Assembly (NCBI GenBank): GCA_017792445.1
Contig: CP051232.1
Coordinates: 1,364,001-1,428,000, forward strand
Reading direction: 5' to 3'
Source: Maritimibacter sp.
GTDB lineage: Bacteria > Pseudomonadota > Alphaproteobacteria > Rhodobacterales > Rhodobacteraceae
Length of the DNA: 64,000 nt
Each line of letters begins with the position of its first letter. The first letter of the stretch is position 1. This document shows, piece after piece, positions 37,652 through 46,804 of the stretch. The notes under the pieces were generated by a model that searched no databases, was not told the DNA's origin, and was given only the letters and a program-made list of their open reading frames with translations. Position numbers and translations under genes: made by a program.

Positions 37652-38233
37652 CTACAAGGGCCTGACGGCCACCCGGTCCGCCTCTGGCAGCTTCGCGACC
37701 ATCTCGCGCACCGTGATCCCGGTGACGGGGTGGCGCCAATCGGGGGCGACGTCCAGCAGCGGAACAAGCACGAAGGCGCGATCCTGCAGGCGCGGGTGCG
37801 GCAGAATCAATTGGTCGGGCGCGCGCTGGCCCTGCTCTGACGCGGGCAGTTTGACCCATGTTTCATGGGTTTCGCTGTCGGGAAGGACGGCGTCGCCCAT
37901 CGCGATCAGATCAAGATCCAGAACCCGGCTGCCCCAACGCTGCAACCGTTCGCGCCCGAAAGCGGCTTCCGCGGCATGCAGCGTCTCAAGCACCTGCTGC
38001 GGACCATCGCCACCCGCAAGGATCGCGGCGGCATTCACATAGTCGGGGCCTGCGCCAGCGGGAAAACAGGGCGTTGCGTAAAACGGGCTGACCACCCTTA
38101 CGTGAAGCCCCGAATCACCGAGAAACTCCAATGCTGCCCGTAGCGTAGCCTCTGGTGGACCCGCATCGCTTGCCAGGTTGGCGCCAAGCGCGATCACGGC
38201 ATCTGCATCGGACGTTACGGAATTATGACGCAT
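37652..38233 (-). CDS. folK: 2-amino-4-hydroxy-6-hydroxymethyldihydropteridine pyrophosphokinase
   Basis: A 193-aa HPPK of folate synthesis: [49 protein letters not shown] and [16 protein letters not shown] follow the family pattern, with the ATP/Mg Asp pair DLDLI. Stands 94 bp upstream of rpoZ on the same strand and divergent from the NYN-domain gene. Confidence 0.93.
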   Translation of the reverse strand: MRHNSVTSDADAVIALGANLASDAGPPEATLRAALEFLGDSGLHVRVVSPFYATPCFPAGAGPDYVNAAAILAGGDGPQQVLETLHAAEAAFGRERLQRWGSRVLDLDLIAMGDAVLPDSETHETWVKLPASEQGQRAPDQLILPHPRLQDRAFVLVPLLDVAPDWRHPVTGITVREMVAKLPEADRVAVRPL

Positions 38234-38286
38234 TTGACCCGACTGCCGTCTTGCGAGCTTGGAAATTCAGCTTATTTTACATGCCA

Positions 38287-38340
38287 GTTTCGCCACAACG
38301 ATTGTTTTCAATCTCACTCACGGAATCACATTGGCGAAAC
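38287..38340 (+). promoter_or_regulatory. nested inverted repeats in the leader of the NYN-domain gene
   Basis: Outer 9-bp perfect dyad GTTTCGCCA (38287-38295) / TGGCGAAAC (38332-38340) enclosing an inner GATTG-TTTT-CAATC hairpin (38300-38313). It ends 23 bp before the ATG, next to the AGGGG ribosome site (38351-38355), in an AT-rich patch. It could be an RNA leader structure or an operator with two half-sites; the DNA alone does not decide. Confidence 0.5.
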
Positions 38341-38363
38341 GCATTATCGAAGGGGCGATATAA

Positions 38364-38936
38364 ATGTTCTACAGAGACGAACGGCTTGCGCTGTTCATCG
38401 ACGGTTCGAACCTGTACGCGGCCGCCAAGTCGCTTGGGTTCGATATCGACTACAAGCTTTTACGCCAGGAATTCATGCGGCGTGGCAAGCTTCTGCGGGC
38501 CTTTTACTATACGGCTTTGCTGGAAAACGACGACTACTCGCCGATCCGTCCGCTGGTCGACTGGCTCCATTACAACGGGTTCTCCATGGTGACGAAACCC
38601 GCGAAGGAGTACATCGACAGCCAAGGGCGTCGGAAGGTCAAAGGCAACATGGACATCGAACTGACTGTCGATGCCATGGAGCTGGCGAACCACGTGGATC
38701 ACATCGTGCTGTTTTCCGGCGACGGCGATTTCCGTCCGCTGGTCGAAGCTCTTCAACGAAAGGGCGTCCGGGTGTCGGTTGTTTCCACAATCCGCTCGCA
38801 GCCGCCGATGATCGCCGACGAATTGCGGCGTCAGGCCGATAACTTCATCGAGCTCGACGAGCTTAAGGAAGTGATCGGCCGCCCGCCCCGCGAACCGCGC
38901 GAAACCGCGGACAACGCGGAAGAGACGGTGGAGTAA
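38364..38936 (+). CDS. NYN-domain (LabA/DUF88) putative ribonuclease
   Basis: A 190-aa protein with a PIN-like NYN fold: LALFIDGSNLYAAAKSLG carries the first catalytic Asp, KGNMDIELTVDAME the central Asp residues, and IVLFSGDGDFRPLVEAL the SGDGDF motif of the LabA/DUF88 family. Relatives are metal-dependent RNA nucleases or mediate protein contacts. The AAGGGG site and ATG 38364 give the exact family N-terminus. Monocistronic, with its own terminator, and a nested dyad in its leader. Confidence 0.9.
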   Translation: MFYRDERLALFIDGSNLYAAAKSLGFDIDYKLLRQEFMRRGKLLRAFYYTALLENDDYSPIRPLVDWLHYNGFSMVTKPAKEYIDSQGRRKVKGNMDIELTVDAMELANHVDHIVLFSGDGDFRPLVEALQRKGVRVSVVSTIRSQPPMIADELRRQADNFIELDELKEVIGRPPREPRETADNAEETVE

Positions 38937-38961
38937 TCCACTCGCGCGATTGCGCATCAAG

Positions 38962-38995
38962 AACGCCCCGCCGGCCACTCCGACGGGGCGTTTTT
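38962..38995 (+). terminator. intrinsic terminator after the NYN-domain gene
   Basis: Nine-bp stem AACGCCCCG (38962-38970) / CGGGGCGTT (38984-38992), 13-nt loop, followed by TTTTT. Confidence 0.88.
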
Positions 38996-39078
38996 CATGC
39001 GGGACGCGCTTTGCGCCGAACTGGACGCGCAGGCTTCAAACGGCCAGAAGGCCGAAAACCCCGGATCCGGAGTGCAGC

Positions 39079-39633
39079 ATGAGGACCTATATCGCGGCGG
39101 CGGCCAGCCTTGACGGGTTCATCGCGCGCGAGAACGGTGCGCTGGACTGGACCGATATCCCCGGGCAGGCCGCCGAGGACCACGGCCGCGACCGGATGGA
39201 AGCCGCGACAGACGCCTACCTGATCGGACGCGGTTCATTCGAAACGCTGATGGAGCTGTACGGCTGGCCCTATGCCAAACCGGTCTGGGTCATGAGCCGC
39301 AGCCTGTCCCCCGACGACGTGCCGCGCGCGCTGCGGGACAAGGTCGTCATGACCGGCGGCAGTCCGGCCGAGGTCATCGGGCAATTGCGCGCGGCCGGTT
39401 TCGCCCGCGTGAACATCGGCGGCGCGGAACTTTGCCGCAGCTTTCTGCGCGAGGGGCTGGTGAACGAGATCGTGATCCACCGCCTTCCGGTGCTCATTGG
39501 CTCTGGCATGCCGCTGTTCGGCAGCCTGAATGGCGACTTGCCGCTAAAGCACGTTGAGACCCGCGCCTTCCCGTCCGGCATCGTGACATCGACATACGAG
39601 CTCGCCCTCGACAGGACGGCAGACCGCACATAG
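39079..39633 (+). CDS. RibD C-terminal/dihydrofolate-reductase-like protein
   Basis: A 184-aa stand-alone RibD-C domain: YIAAAASLDGFIARENG, YLIGRGSFETLM, WVMSRSLSP and VNIGGAELCRSFLREGLVNEIVIHRLPVLIGSGMPLF. Such proteins are NAD(P)H-dependent reductases of unknown physiological substrate; there is no deaminase half, so it is not a full RibD. ATG 39079 is the family start. It precedes ispH by 12 bp and may be co-transcribed. Confidence 0.85.
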   Translation: MRTYIAAAASLDGFIARENGALDWTDIPGQAAEDHGRDRMEAATDAYLIGRGSFETLMELYGWPYAKPVWVMSRSLSPDDVPRALRDKVVMTGGSPAEVIGQLRAAGFARVNIGGAELCRSFLREGLVNEIVIHRLPVLIGSGMPLFGSLNGDLPLKHVETRAFPSGIVTSTYELALDRTADRT

Positions 39634-39645
39634 GTTCCGCACAAG

Positions 39646-40596
39646 ATGACCAAAGACAAGCTTACCCTCTACCTTGCCGCGCCCCGCGGTTTCTGCGCCG
39701 GTGTCGACCGGGCGATCAAGATCGTCGAGATGGCGCTCGAGAAATGGGGCGCGCCGGTCTACGTGCGGCACGAGATCGTCCACAACAAGTACGTGGTCGA
39801 CGGTCTGCGCGAGAAGGGCGCCGTGTTCGTCGAGGAACTCGACGAATGCCCGACGGACCGCCCCGTGATCTTCTCGGCCCACGGCGTGCCAAAGGCCGTG
39901 CCCGCCGAGGCCGCGCGGCGCGAGATGGTCTATGTCGACGCCACCTGCCCGCTGGTGTCCAAGGTGCATATCGAAGCAGAGCGGCACCACGCCAACGGCC
40001 TGCAGATGGTGATGATCGGTCACGCCGGCCACCCCGAGACGCTTGGCACCATGGGCCAGCTTCCCGAGGGCGAGGTGTTACTGGTCGAGACCGAGGCAGA
40101 CGTCGCCGGGCTGGAACCGCGCGATCCAGAGAAGCTTGCCTTCATCACCCAGACCACGCTTTCGGTGGATGACACCGCCGGGATCGTCGCGGCGTTGAAG
40201 GCGCGGTTCCCGGCAATCGTCGGGCCGCACAAGGAAGACATCTGCTATGCCACCACCAACCGGCAGGAGTCGGTGAAGGCCATTGCGCCGAAGGTGGACG
40301 CGATCCTTGTCATCGGCGCGCCGAACTCGTCGAACTCCAAGCGGCTGGTCGAGGTGGGCGCCTCTGCGGGTTGTTCCTATTCGCAGCTGGTGCAGCGCGC
40401 GACCGACATCGACTGGCGTGCGCTGGATGGCATCCGCTCGGTCGGCATCACCGCCGGAGCCAGCGCCCCCGAGGTGCTGGTGAACGAGGTGATCGACGCC
40501 TTCCGCGACCGCTATGACGTGACGGTCGAGCCAGTCGAGACAGCGGTGGAGCGGGTCGAGTTCAAGGTGCCCCGCGTCCTGCGCGAGCCCGCCTGA
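39646..40596 (+). CDS. ispH: 4-hydroxy-3-methylbut-2-enyl diphosphate reductase
   Basis: A 316-aa [4Fe-4S] enzyme that makes IPP and DMAPP at the end of the MEP pathway. The three cluster Cys are at about 17 (PRGFCAGV), 101 (DATCPLV) and 200 (ICYATTNRQ), with the AHGVP and SSNS segments intact. The pathway kinase gene ispE is at 1844-2689, so two MEP steps are in this window but not in one operon. Confidence 0.96.
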   Translation: MTKDKLTLYLAAPRGFCAGVDRAIKIVEMALEKWGAPVYVRHEIVHNKYVVDGLREKGAVFVEELDECPTDRPVIFSAHGVPKAVPAEAARREMVYVDATCPLVSKVHIEAERHHANGLQMVMIGHAGHPETLGTMGQLPEGEVLLVETEADVAGLEPRDPEKLAFITQTTLSVDDTAGIVAALKARFPAIVGPHKEDICYATTNRQESVKAIAPKVDAILVIGAPNSSNSKRLVEVGASAGCSYSQLVQRATDIDWRALDGIRSVGITAGASAPEVLVNEVIDAFRDRYDVTVEPVETAVERVEFKVPRVLREPA

Positions 40597-40653
40597 CCGG
40601 TTGACGCAGCGCCATTGCCGCGCAAGGGTCTCGCGTACCACGGAGACCCCGAC

Positions 40654-41265
40654 ATGACCGCCGAATTCCTGCTGACCGCCATCGTCGTCTGCCTGATCCC
40701 GGGCACCGGTGTAATCTACACGCTGGCCATCGGGTTGGGTCAGGGACGCTGGCCGTCGATCTGGGCGGCGCTTGGCTGCACCTTCGGCATCGTGCCGCAC
40801 CTTGCGGCGGCGACACTTGGGCTGGCGGCGGTGCTGCATGCCTCGGCGGTGCTGTTTACCGTCGTGAAGGTCGCGGGCGTGGCCTATCTGCTGTGGCTCG
40901 CGTGGCAGGCCTTGCGGTCTGGCGGCGCGCTTGCGGTGCAGGAAGACAAGCGCCGCGAGCCCGGCCTGCGGGTCGCGTGGCGCGGGGTGCTGCTGAACGT
41001 GCTGAACCCGAAGCTGTCGATCTTCTTTCTTGCCCTGCTGCCGCCGTTCCTGTCCGGCAATCCGGCCACGGCGACGGTCGAGATGGTGGAGCTGGGCGCG
41101 GTCTTCATGGCGCTGACTATTGCGATTTTCACCGTCTACGGCCTTTTCGCGGCGCAGGCCCGCGCGTGGCTGCTGTCCAGCGCCCGCGCGATGCGCTGGC
41201 TGAACCGGTCTTTCGCGGCGATCTTCGTGCTGCTGGCGGGCCGCCTCGCGATGGAGCGGGCATGA
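40654..41265 (+). CDS. LysE-family amino-acid exporter
   Basis: A 203-aa inner-membrane protein with six predicted helices and LysE/RhtB features: LIPGTGVIYTLAIGLGQG near the N-terminus (the usual PGP is PGT here) and a central GVLLNVLNPKLSIFFLALLPPFL. ATG 40654 follows a GGAGACC site. Its end overlaps the methyltransferase start (ATGA). Likely exports an amino acid or derivative; substrate unknown. Confidence 0.87.
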   Translation: MTAEFLLTAIVVCLIPGTGVIYTLAIGLGQGRWPSIWAALGCTFGIVPHLAAATLGLAAVLHASAVLFTVVKVAGVAYLLWLAWQALRSGGALAVQEDKRREPGLRVAWRGVLLNVLNPKLSIFFLALLPPFLSGNPATATVEMVELGAVFMALTIAIFTVYGLFAAQARAWLLSSARAMRWLNRSFAAIFVLLAGRLAMERA

Positions 41266-41849
41266 CCGGCAACCCGACGCTTACCGTCTATGACCGGATG
41301 GCCGATGAGTACCGCGAAATGGCGACAGCCGCCGACTTTGCCGGTCTGGACCTGTTCCTGAAGGCGCTGCGCCCCGGCGGGCGCGTGCTGGACCTTGGCT
41401 GCGGACCGGGGCACGAGGCAGAACGCATCGCGGCTGCCGGGCACGAGGTGCTGGCCGTCGACGGCTCTGCCGAGATGATCGCGATGGCAGAGGCGCGCGA
41501 GGGTGTCACCGCCCGCCACGCGATGTTCGACGACATTCCGGACTTCGGCCTGTTCGATGGCGTCTGGGCCAGCTTCTCGCTGCTGCATGCGCCGCGCGCC
41601 GACCTGCCCCGCCACCTAGCCGACCTGCGCGCCGCCAGCCGCGATGGCGCGGTGTTTGGCATGGCGATGAAGACCGGCGACGGCGAGGGACCCGATCGGC
41701 TGGGCCGGTTCTATACCTATTACGACGAGGAAAACCTGCGCGATCTTCTGGCACAGGCGGGGTTCGTGCCGGTCGATGCACTGTCCGGAACATCGCCCGG
41801 TCTGGCAGGTCAGACCCAGCCCTGGCTCTTCCTGCTGTCGCGGGTCTGA
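41262..41849 (+). CDS. class I SAM-dependent methyltransferase
   Basis: A 195-aa protein with the Rossmann methyltransferase core: GGRVLDLGCGPGHEAERIAAAGHEVLAVDGSAEMI contains motif I (DLGCGPG) and the acidic end of strand 2, followed by FDGVWASFSLLHAP. No substrate-recognition domain is visible, so acceptor is unknown. Translationally coupled to the LysE-type exporter. Confidence 0.88.
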   Translation: MTGNPTLTVYDRMADEYREMATAADFAGLDLFLKALRPGGRVLDLGCGPGHEAERIAAAGHEVLAVDGSAEMIAMAEAREGVTARHAMFDDIPDFGLFDGVWASFSLLHAPRADLPRHLADLRAASRDGAVFGMAMKTGDGEGPDRLGRFYTYYDEENLRDLLAQAGFVPVDALSGTSPGLAGQTQPWLFLLSRV

Positions 41850-41891
41850 ATGCCGCTTGTCGCCCCCCGGCGCGGTTGGTAAGCGGCGCGC

Positions 41892-42350
41892 ATGCCTGAT
41901 CTCTATGCCTATACCGACGGAGCCTGCTCCGGTAATCCCGGCCCCGGCGGCTGGGGCGTTCTGCTGCTTGCCAAGGATGGCGACACGGTTCTGAAGGAAC
42001 GCACCCTGAAGGGCGGCGAGGCCGAGACCACGAACAACCGTATGGAACTGATGGCCGCGATCAGCGCGCTGGAGGCTTTGGGCCGGTCCAGCGAAATCAC
42101 GGTGGTGACCGACAGCGCCTATGTGAAGAACGGGGTGACCGGCTGGATCCACGGGTGGAAGCGGAACGGCTGGAAGACCGCCGCGAAGAAGCCGGTGAAG
42201 AACGTCGAGTTGTGGCAGCGGCTGGACGAGGCGCAGAAGCGGCACAACGTGACGTGGAAGTGGATCAAGGGCCACGCGGGCCACGAAGAGAACGAGCGCG
42301 CGGATGAACTGGCCCGCGCCGGGATGGAGCCGTTCAAGCCCAAGAAGTAG
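41892..42350 (+). CDS. rnhA: ribonuclease HI
   Basis: A 152-aa RNase HI removing RNA from RNA-DNA hybrids. The catalytic acidic residues are in [16 protein letters not shown] (Asp9), [12 protein letters not shown] (Glu), TDSAYV (Asp) and NERADELAR (Asp); [15 protein letters not shown] gives the flexible loop His. Length is typical. Three bp separate its stop from the convergent NTF2-like gene. Confidence 0.96.
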   Translation: MPDLYAYTDGACSGNPGPGGWGVLLLAKDGDTVLKERTLKGGEAETTNNRMELMAAISALEALGRSSEITVVTDSAYVKNGVTGWIHGWKRNGWKTAAKKPVKNVELWQRLDEAQKRHNVTWKWIKGHAGHEENERADELARAGMEPFKPKK

Positions 42351-42353
42351 GGC

Positions 42354-42698
42354 TTACTGCGGCACCCTGTGGTGTCCGACCATGCGCCACGCCCCGGACT
42401 CGCGCCGGTAGCGGCTGGTGCAGCGGGCGACGACGGGGCGCAGTTCCGACCCCCAGCCTGCCGCGCGGTAGGACAGCACCGCCTCGCAACCGTCGTCCGA
42501 GCTTTCTGCTTCGTCGAACTCTACAAGGGCCAGCCGCGGCTCTGCCGCAAGGCGCGCTTGCAGTTCTTCCGCGGCGATGCGCCCCACAGGCGGCAGGAAT
42601 TCGATCTGTGCGTCCTGCGCCATATGCGATCGGCAGAACTCGGGCGAGTCCAGCCAGAACGCACGCTCCAAAATCCAGATGTCAGCTTGATCGGCCAT
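42354..42698 (-). CDS. small NTF2/SnoaL-like (DUF4440-type) protein
   Basis: A 114-aa protein with the alpha-then-beta pattern of cone-fold NTF2-like domains (ILERAFWLDSPEFCRSHMA, then four beta-strands ending GAWRMVGHHRVPQ). Family members may be enzymes or binding domains; function unknown. The true start is ATG 42698, with a GGAGGGAG site; upstream open frame is not supported. Confidence 0.75.
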   Translation of the reverse strand: MADQADIWILERAFWLDSPEFCRSHMAQDAQIEFLPPVGRIAAEELQARLAAEPRLALVEFDEAESSDDGCEAVLSYRAAGWGSELRPVVARCTSRYRRESGAWRMVGHHRVPQ

Positions 42699-42996
42699 GT
42701 CGCTCCCTCCGCGATGAACCAACGTACCGACAGTAGAACTGTGAGCGTTAACGGTCGGTTCCGTGACGGGGCGGAACCCTGGACCAAAGATGTCCGATGG
42801 GGCGAGACGAGCCGCCAGAAGTCGCCTTTTCGGGCATAGGTGCTGCATCACGAAGCAGAGTGCGCATCCTGACCCTCGCGTCGTTCGACCGGCCCATAGC
42901 TCAGAACCGCAGCGGTCCCACCCTTAAGACCGCCCATTGCGTCAATGTCATGACGCGACCGTGCCGGCGGGGGGTCCCGCCGACACGCGCATTCAA
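42699..42996. other. 298-bp intergenic region without a convincing gene
   Basis: Between the NTF2-like start and the end of the M3 peptidase gene, both on the minus strand. I see no supported gene. A 7-bp GC stem (CGGCGGG/CCCGCCG, about 42965-42982) just beyond the peptidase stop may be a weak terminator without a T-run; the rest presumably holds the NTF2-like promoter. Confidence 0.6.
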
Positions 42997-45027
42997 TCAG
43001 GCGGCGTCGTCCAGAAGGCCGCGACCTTTCAACAGGGCCTCGACCCCCGGCATCTTGCCGCGGAAGCGGGTATAAAGCACATCCGCCTCTTCGCTGCCGC
43101 CCGCGGACAGGATGTTCTGCTCCAGCTTCTCCGCCATGGCCGGGTCGAAGGCGCCACCGTTTTCCTTGAACGCCTCGAAGGCGTCGGCGTCCATCACCTC
43201 GGACCACATGTAGCTGTAGTAGCCGCAGGAATAGCCGTCGCCCGCGAACACGTGGGCGAAATGCGGCGTGGCGTGGCGCATGCCGATGGCCTTGGGCATC
43301 CCCAGTTCGTCCAGCACCTCTTGCTGCCGCGCCATCGCGTCGGCGGGGGCGTTGCCATCATGGAATTCCAGATCCACCAGGGCCGAGGCGACATATTCGA
43401 CGGTGGAATGCCCGGCGTCATAGGTCGTCGCGGCAAGCAGGCGGTCCAGCAGGTCCTTCGGCATCGGCTCGCCCGTCTCGGCATGGGTGGCGAACTCGCC
43501 CAGCACCTCGGGGACTTCCAGCCAGTGCTCGTACAACTGGCTGGGCAGTTCGACGAAGTCCCGCGCGACCGACGTGCCCGAGATCGATTCATAGGTCACG
43601 TCCGACAGCATCTGGTGCAGCGCGTGGCCGAATTCGTGGAACAGCGTGCGCGCGTCGTCATAGGACAGCAGCGCGGGCTTGCCCTTCTCGGGCTTGGCGA
43701 AGTTGCAGACGTTGATCACCACCGGACGGATGTCGCCCGCCAGCTTCTGCTGCGACCGCATCGCGGAACACCATGCACCCGACCGCTTGGAGCCGCGTGC
43801 GAAGTAATCGCCAATGAACACGGCCAGATGCTTGCCGTCGCGCAGCACCTCGTAGGTGCGCACATCCGGGTGATAGCCGGGCACGTCAAGCGGGCGGAAT
43901 TCCAGCCCGAACAGGCGGTTGGCACAGGTGAACGCCGCCTCGATCATCCGGTCAAGCTGCAGGTACGGCTTCAGTTCGGCCTCGTCGAGGTCATGCTCAA
44001 TCTTGCGCCGCTTTTCCGAGTAGTAACGCCAGTCCCACGCCTCGAGATCGCCATTGATCCCGTCCTCGTGCAGCATGTCCGTCAGCACGGCGGCGTCGGC
44101 CTCTGCCGCGACCTTGGCGGGTTTCCAGACCTGCAACAGCAGGTCGCGCACCGCTTCCGGCGACTTGGCCATCTCGGTTTCCAGCTTGTAGGCGGCGAAG
44201 TTCTCGTACCCCAGAAGCTTGGCCCGTTCCTCGCGCAGCTTCAGGATTTCGCCCGAGATCTCGCGGTTGTCGGTCTTGCCGCCGTTCATCCCGCGCGACG
44301 TCCAGGCGCGATGCGCCCGCTCGCGCAACTCGCGGCGCGGCGAGAATTGCAGGAACGGCACGATCAGCGACCGCGACAGGGTCACCACCGGACCGTTCGC
44401 CCCCTTTTCTTCGCCAGCGGCGCGGGCGGTGTCGACAACGAAGCCCGGCAGACCCTCAAGGTCGTTTTCGGTCAGTTCCATGAACCACGAACGCTCGTCG
44501 GCTAGCAGGTTTTGCGTGAACTCGGTGCCCAGCACGGCCAGCCGCTGCTTGACCTCTTTCAGCCGGTCGCGTTCCGCACCGTCCAGCTGGGCGCCGGCCC
44601 GGACGAAGCCGCGATGCGTCAGGTACAGCACGCGCTTCTGCTCGTCGGTCAGGTCCAGCTTCTCCTTCTGCTCCCACAGCGCGGCGATCCGGTCATACAG
44701 CGCCTTGTTCATCGTGATCTCAGAGCCGTAGGCCGCCAGCTTGGGCGAGAACTCGCGCTGCAACGCCTCGCGCTTGTCGTTACTGTCGGCGCCGGCGATG
44801 GCATAGAAGGCGGACAACACCTTGCTTAGCGTTTCGTCCGCGCGCTCCAGCGCCTCGATCGTGTTCGCGAAGGTCGGCGCCTCTTGATCGTCGGCAATCG
44901 CGGCGATGTTCGCCCGCGCCTCGACCATCGCAGCTTCGAACGCCTCGGCATAGTCGTCGTCCGTAATCCGGTCGTAGGGCGGCATGTCGAAGGGCGTGGT
45001 CCAGTCTTCGAGAAGCGGGTTCGTCAT
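42997..45027 (-). CDS. M3 metallopeptidase (oligopeptidase A / Dcp type)
   Basis: A 676-aa zinc peptidase of the thimet-oligopeptidase family. N-terminal helical domain (PFDMPPYDRITDDDYAEAFEAAM) and catalytic domain with HEFGH in TLFHEFGHALHQML (about residue 465) and the family FNARDFVELPSQ-like VARDFVELPSQLYEHW. No signal peptide, so it degrades peptides in the cytoplasm; OpdA versus Dcp cannot be decided here. Separated by 66 bp from the upstream ABC permease gene on the same strand. Confidence 0.93.
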   Translation of the reverse strand: MTNPLLEDWTTPFDMPPYDRITDDDYAEAFEAAMVEARANIAAIADDQEAPTFANTIEALERADETLSKVLSAFYAIAGADSNDKREALQREFSPKLAAYGSEITMNKALYDRIAALWEQKEKLDLTDEQKRVLYLTHRGFVRAGAQLDGAERDRLKEVKQRLAVLGTEFTQNLLADERSWFMELTENDLEGLPGFVVDTARAAGEEKGANGPVVTLSRSLIVPFLQFSPRRELRERAHRAWTSRGMNGGKTDNREISGEILKLREERAKLLGYENFAAYKLETEMAKSPEAVRDLLLQVWKPAKVAAEADAAVLTDMLHEDGINGDLEAWDWRYYSEKRRKIEHDLDEAELKPYLQLDRMIEAAFTCANRLFGLEFRPLDVPGYHPDVRTYEVLRDGKHLAVFIGDYFARGSKRSGAWCSAMRSQQKLAGDIRPVVINVCNFAKPEKGKPALLSYDDARTLFHEFGHALHQMLSDVTYESISGTSVARDFVELPSQLYEHWLEVPEVLGEFATHAETGEPMPKDLLDRLLAATTYDAGHSTVEYVASALVDLEFHDGNAPADAMARQQEVLDELGMPKAIGMRHATPHFAHVFAGDGYSCGYYSYMWSEVMDADAFEAFKENGGAFDPAMAEKLEQNILSAGGSEEADVLYTRFRGKMPGVEALLKGRGLLDDAA

Positions 45028-45093
45028 GGGGGACTCCTTTGGTGTTGTGTTGAACCTAGGAACCCTTCGGCGGACCTGCCAGTGGGAAACGCC

Positions 45094-45900
45094 CTATTCC
45101 GTCCGCCTGGCCCGCAACCGCCGTTCCAGCCGCCGCAGCGCCAGCGACAGCGTGATGGTCATCATCAGGTAGATCAGCGCCACGACGTTGTAGGTCTCGA
45201 AATAACGAAAGTTGCCTGCCGCCGTCACCTTGCCCAGCTGGGTGATGTCCGTCACTCCCAGCACCGACACCAAAGAGCTGTCCTTCACCATCGCGACAAA
45301 GTCGTTGCCCAGAGGCGGCAGGATCATGCGGAACGCCTGCGGAAATACGATGTGGCGGAACCGTTGCCACCCCGACAGGCCCAGCGCCTCGGCGGCTTCG
45401 ATCTGGCCCTCGTCGACCGATTGCAGACCGGCGCGGAAAACCTCGGCGATAAAGGCCGAATAGCCAATCGTCAGCGCAAGGATCGCGCGCCACAACAGCG
45501 GGAAGTCACGGGTGCGGATCGGCTCAAACCCCAGCCCGGTCGCCGCCCAGTTCCAGGCCGCGACCAGTGCGGGCGCAATGACGAAGGCCACGTATAGCAA
45601 CAGAACGATGATCGGGATGCCGCGCACGATTTCGATGTAGAACCGCGCCGCCTGCCGCAGCACGAGAAAGCGCGACAGGCAGGCGGAGGCAAGCAAAAGC
45701 CCGATGACACAGGCCGAGAAGAAGCCGACGAGCGTCACGAAAATCGTGATGCCGATGCCTTTTGACAGGGTCGTCAGGATCTGCGTGTAAAGGTCGTCCG
45801 TCACGACCTCATAGATCATCCAAGCGGCAATGACCCCGGCGACGACCAGCCACCACGGAAAATCCTCGTCGTTCTTCGGAGAGGGTGTCACGCGCGGCAC
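45094..45900 (-). CDS. polar amino-acid ABC transporter permease
   Basis: A 268-aa HisM/GlnP-type inner-membrane permease. Five or six helices, with YIEIVRGIPIIVLLLYVAF and the EAA loop QIEAAEALGLSGWQRFRHIVFPQA that docks the ATPase. The reading frame starts with GTG at 45900 and no strong ribosome site, so the exact start is uncertain. It follows the binding-protein gene by 30 bp. No ATPase gene is nearby. Confidence 0.9.
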   Translation of the reverse strand: MPRVTPSPKNDEDFPWWLVVAGVIAAWMIYEVVTDDLYTQILTTLSKGIGITIFVTLVGFFSACVIGLLLASACLSRFLVLRQAARFYIEIVRGIPIIVLLLYVAFVIAPALVAAWNWAATGLGFEPIRTRDFPLLWRAILALTIGYSAFIAEVFRAGLQSVDEGQIEAAEALGLSGWQRFRHIVFPQAFRMILPPLGNDFVAMVKDSSLVSVLGVTDITQLGKVTAAGNFRYFETYNVVALIYLMMTITLSLALRRLERRLRARRTE

Positions 45901-45930
45901 ACTGGAATGGATTGCACCGCGCGCGAGGTC

Positions 45931-46731
45931 TTAGCCGCCGATCTTGTAATCAAGGAACCACTTCTTGTTCAGCGCATCGATCGTGCCGTCTTCCTTCATC
46001 GCCGCAATCGCCGCGTTCATCGGTTCGACAAGGTCCGAGCCCTTGGGGAAGATGAACCCGAAATCCTCGGTGCCCAGCTTCTCGCCCACGATCTTCAGCG
46101 CGCCGTCCGAGGCGCTGACATAGCCCTCGCCGGCGGTGCCGTCGGTCAGAACAAGGTCGACGTCGCCGGTGCGCAGCGCCTGCACGCCTGCGCCGAAGGT
46201 CTCGAACAGCTTGACGCGGGGGTTCGCCTCGTCGCCGTCCAGCACGTCGTAGACCGCCACGTAGAACGGCGTCGTGCCGGGCTGCGCCGCGACCAGAAGG
46301 TCGCTGTCGGCCGCGAAGCTGGCGGCGTCCGCGAAACGCTCCTCGTCGCCGCGGACCAGCATGACCATTTCGGACCGCATGTAGGCATCCGAGAAATCGA
46401 CGACCTCGGCCCGATCCTCGCGGATCGTGATGCCGGTCATGCCAAGGTCGAACTGACCCTCGGCCACGGCGGGGATCATCGCGTCCCAGCTGATCGTCTC
46501 GTATTCGACAGTAATGTTCAGCCGCTCGGCGATCTCGGCCATCGCGTCGTATTCCCATCCGATGGGATCGCCGCTGGCGGGATCGACGAATTGCAGCGGG
46601 GGATAGGCGTTTTCGGTCGCGATCACGACGGTGCGGCCTTCGAGGTCGGGCATATGGCTTTCCGCATGGGCGGAAGTGCTCATGACGGCGCCTGCGGCAA
46701 GCGCGACGGCAATAATCTGACGGCGGTTCAT
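45931..46731 (-). CDS. periplasmic amino-acid-binding protein (family 3)
   Basis: A 266-aa secreted solute-binding protein: signal peptide [18 protein letters not shown], then the family-3 pattern [29 protein letters not shown] and [24 protein letters not shown]. It delivers a polar amino acid to the adjacent permease. The upstream space contains AGACA-ATA-TGTCT (46751-46763), a small palindrome that could be an operator. Specific ligand unknown. Confidence 0.92.
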   Translation of the reverse strand: MNRRQIIAVALAAGAVMSTSAHAESHMPDLEGRTVVIATENAYPPLQFVDPASGDPIGWEYDAMAEIAERLNITVEYETISWDAMIPAVAEGQFDLGMTGITIREDRAEVVDFSDAYMRSEMVMLVRGDEERFADAASFAADSDLLVAAQPGTTPFYVAVYDVLDGDEANPRVKLFETFGAGVQALRTGDVDLVLTDGTAGEGYVSASDGALKIVGEKLGTEDFGFIFPKGSDLVEPMNAAIAAMKEDGTIDALNKKWFLDYKIGG

Positions 46732-46804
46732 CTCGGGAAATCTCCTGACAAGACAATATGTCTGAACCGAAGCCTATGGCGGCAACGGCCCTGCTTGCAA
46801 GGCG

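Noticed and set aside
42699-42851. N-terminal extension of the NTF2-like protein
   Set aside because: ATG 42698 has a strong GGAGGGAG site and the NTF2-type fold starts there; the extension is not family-like.
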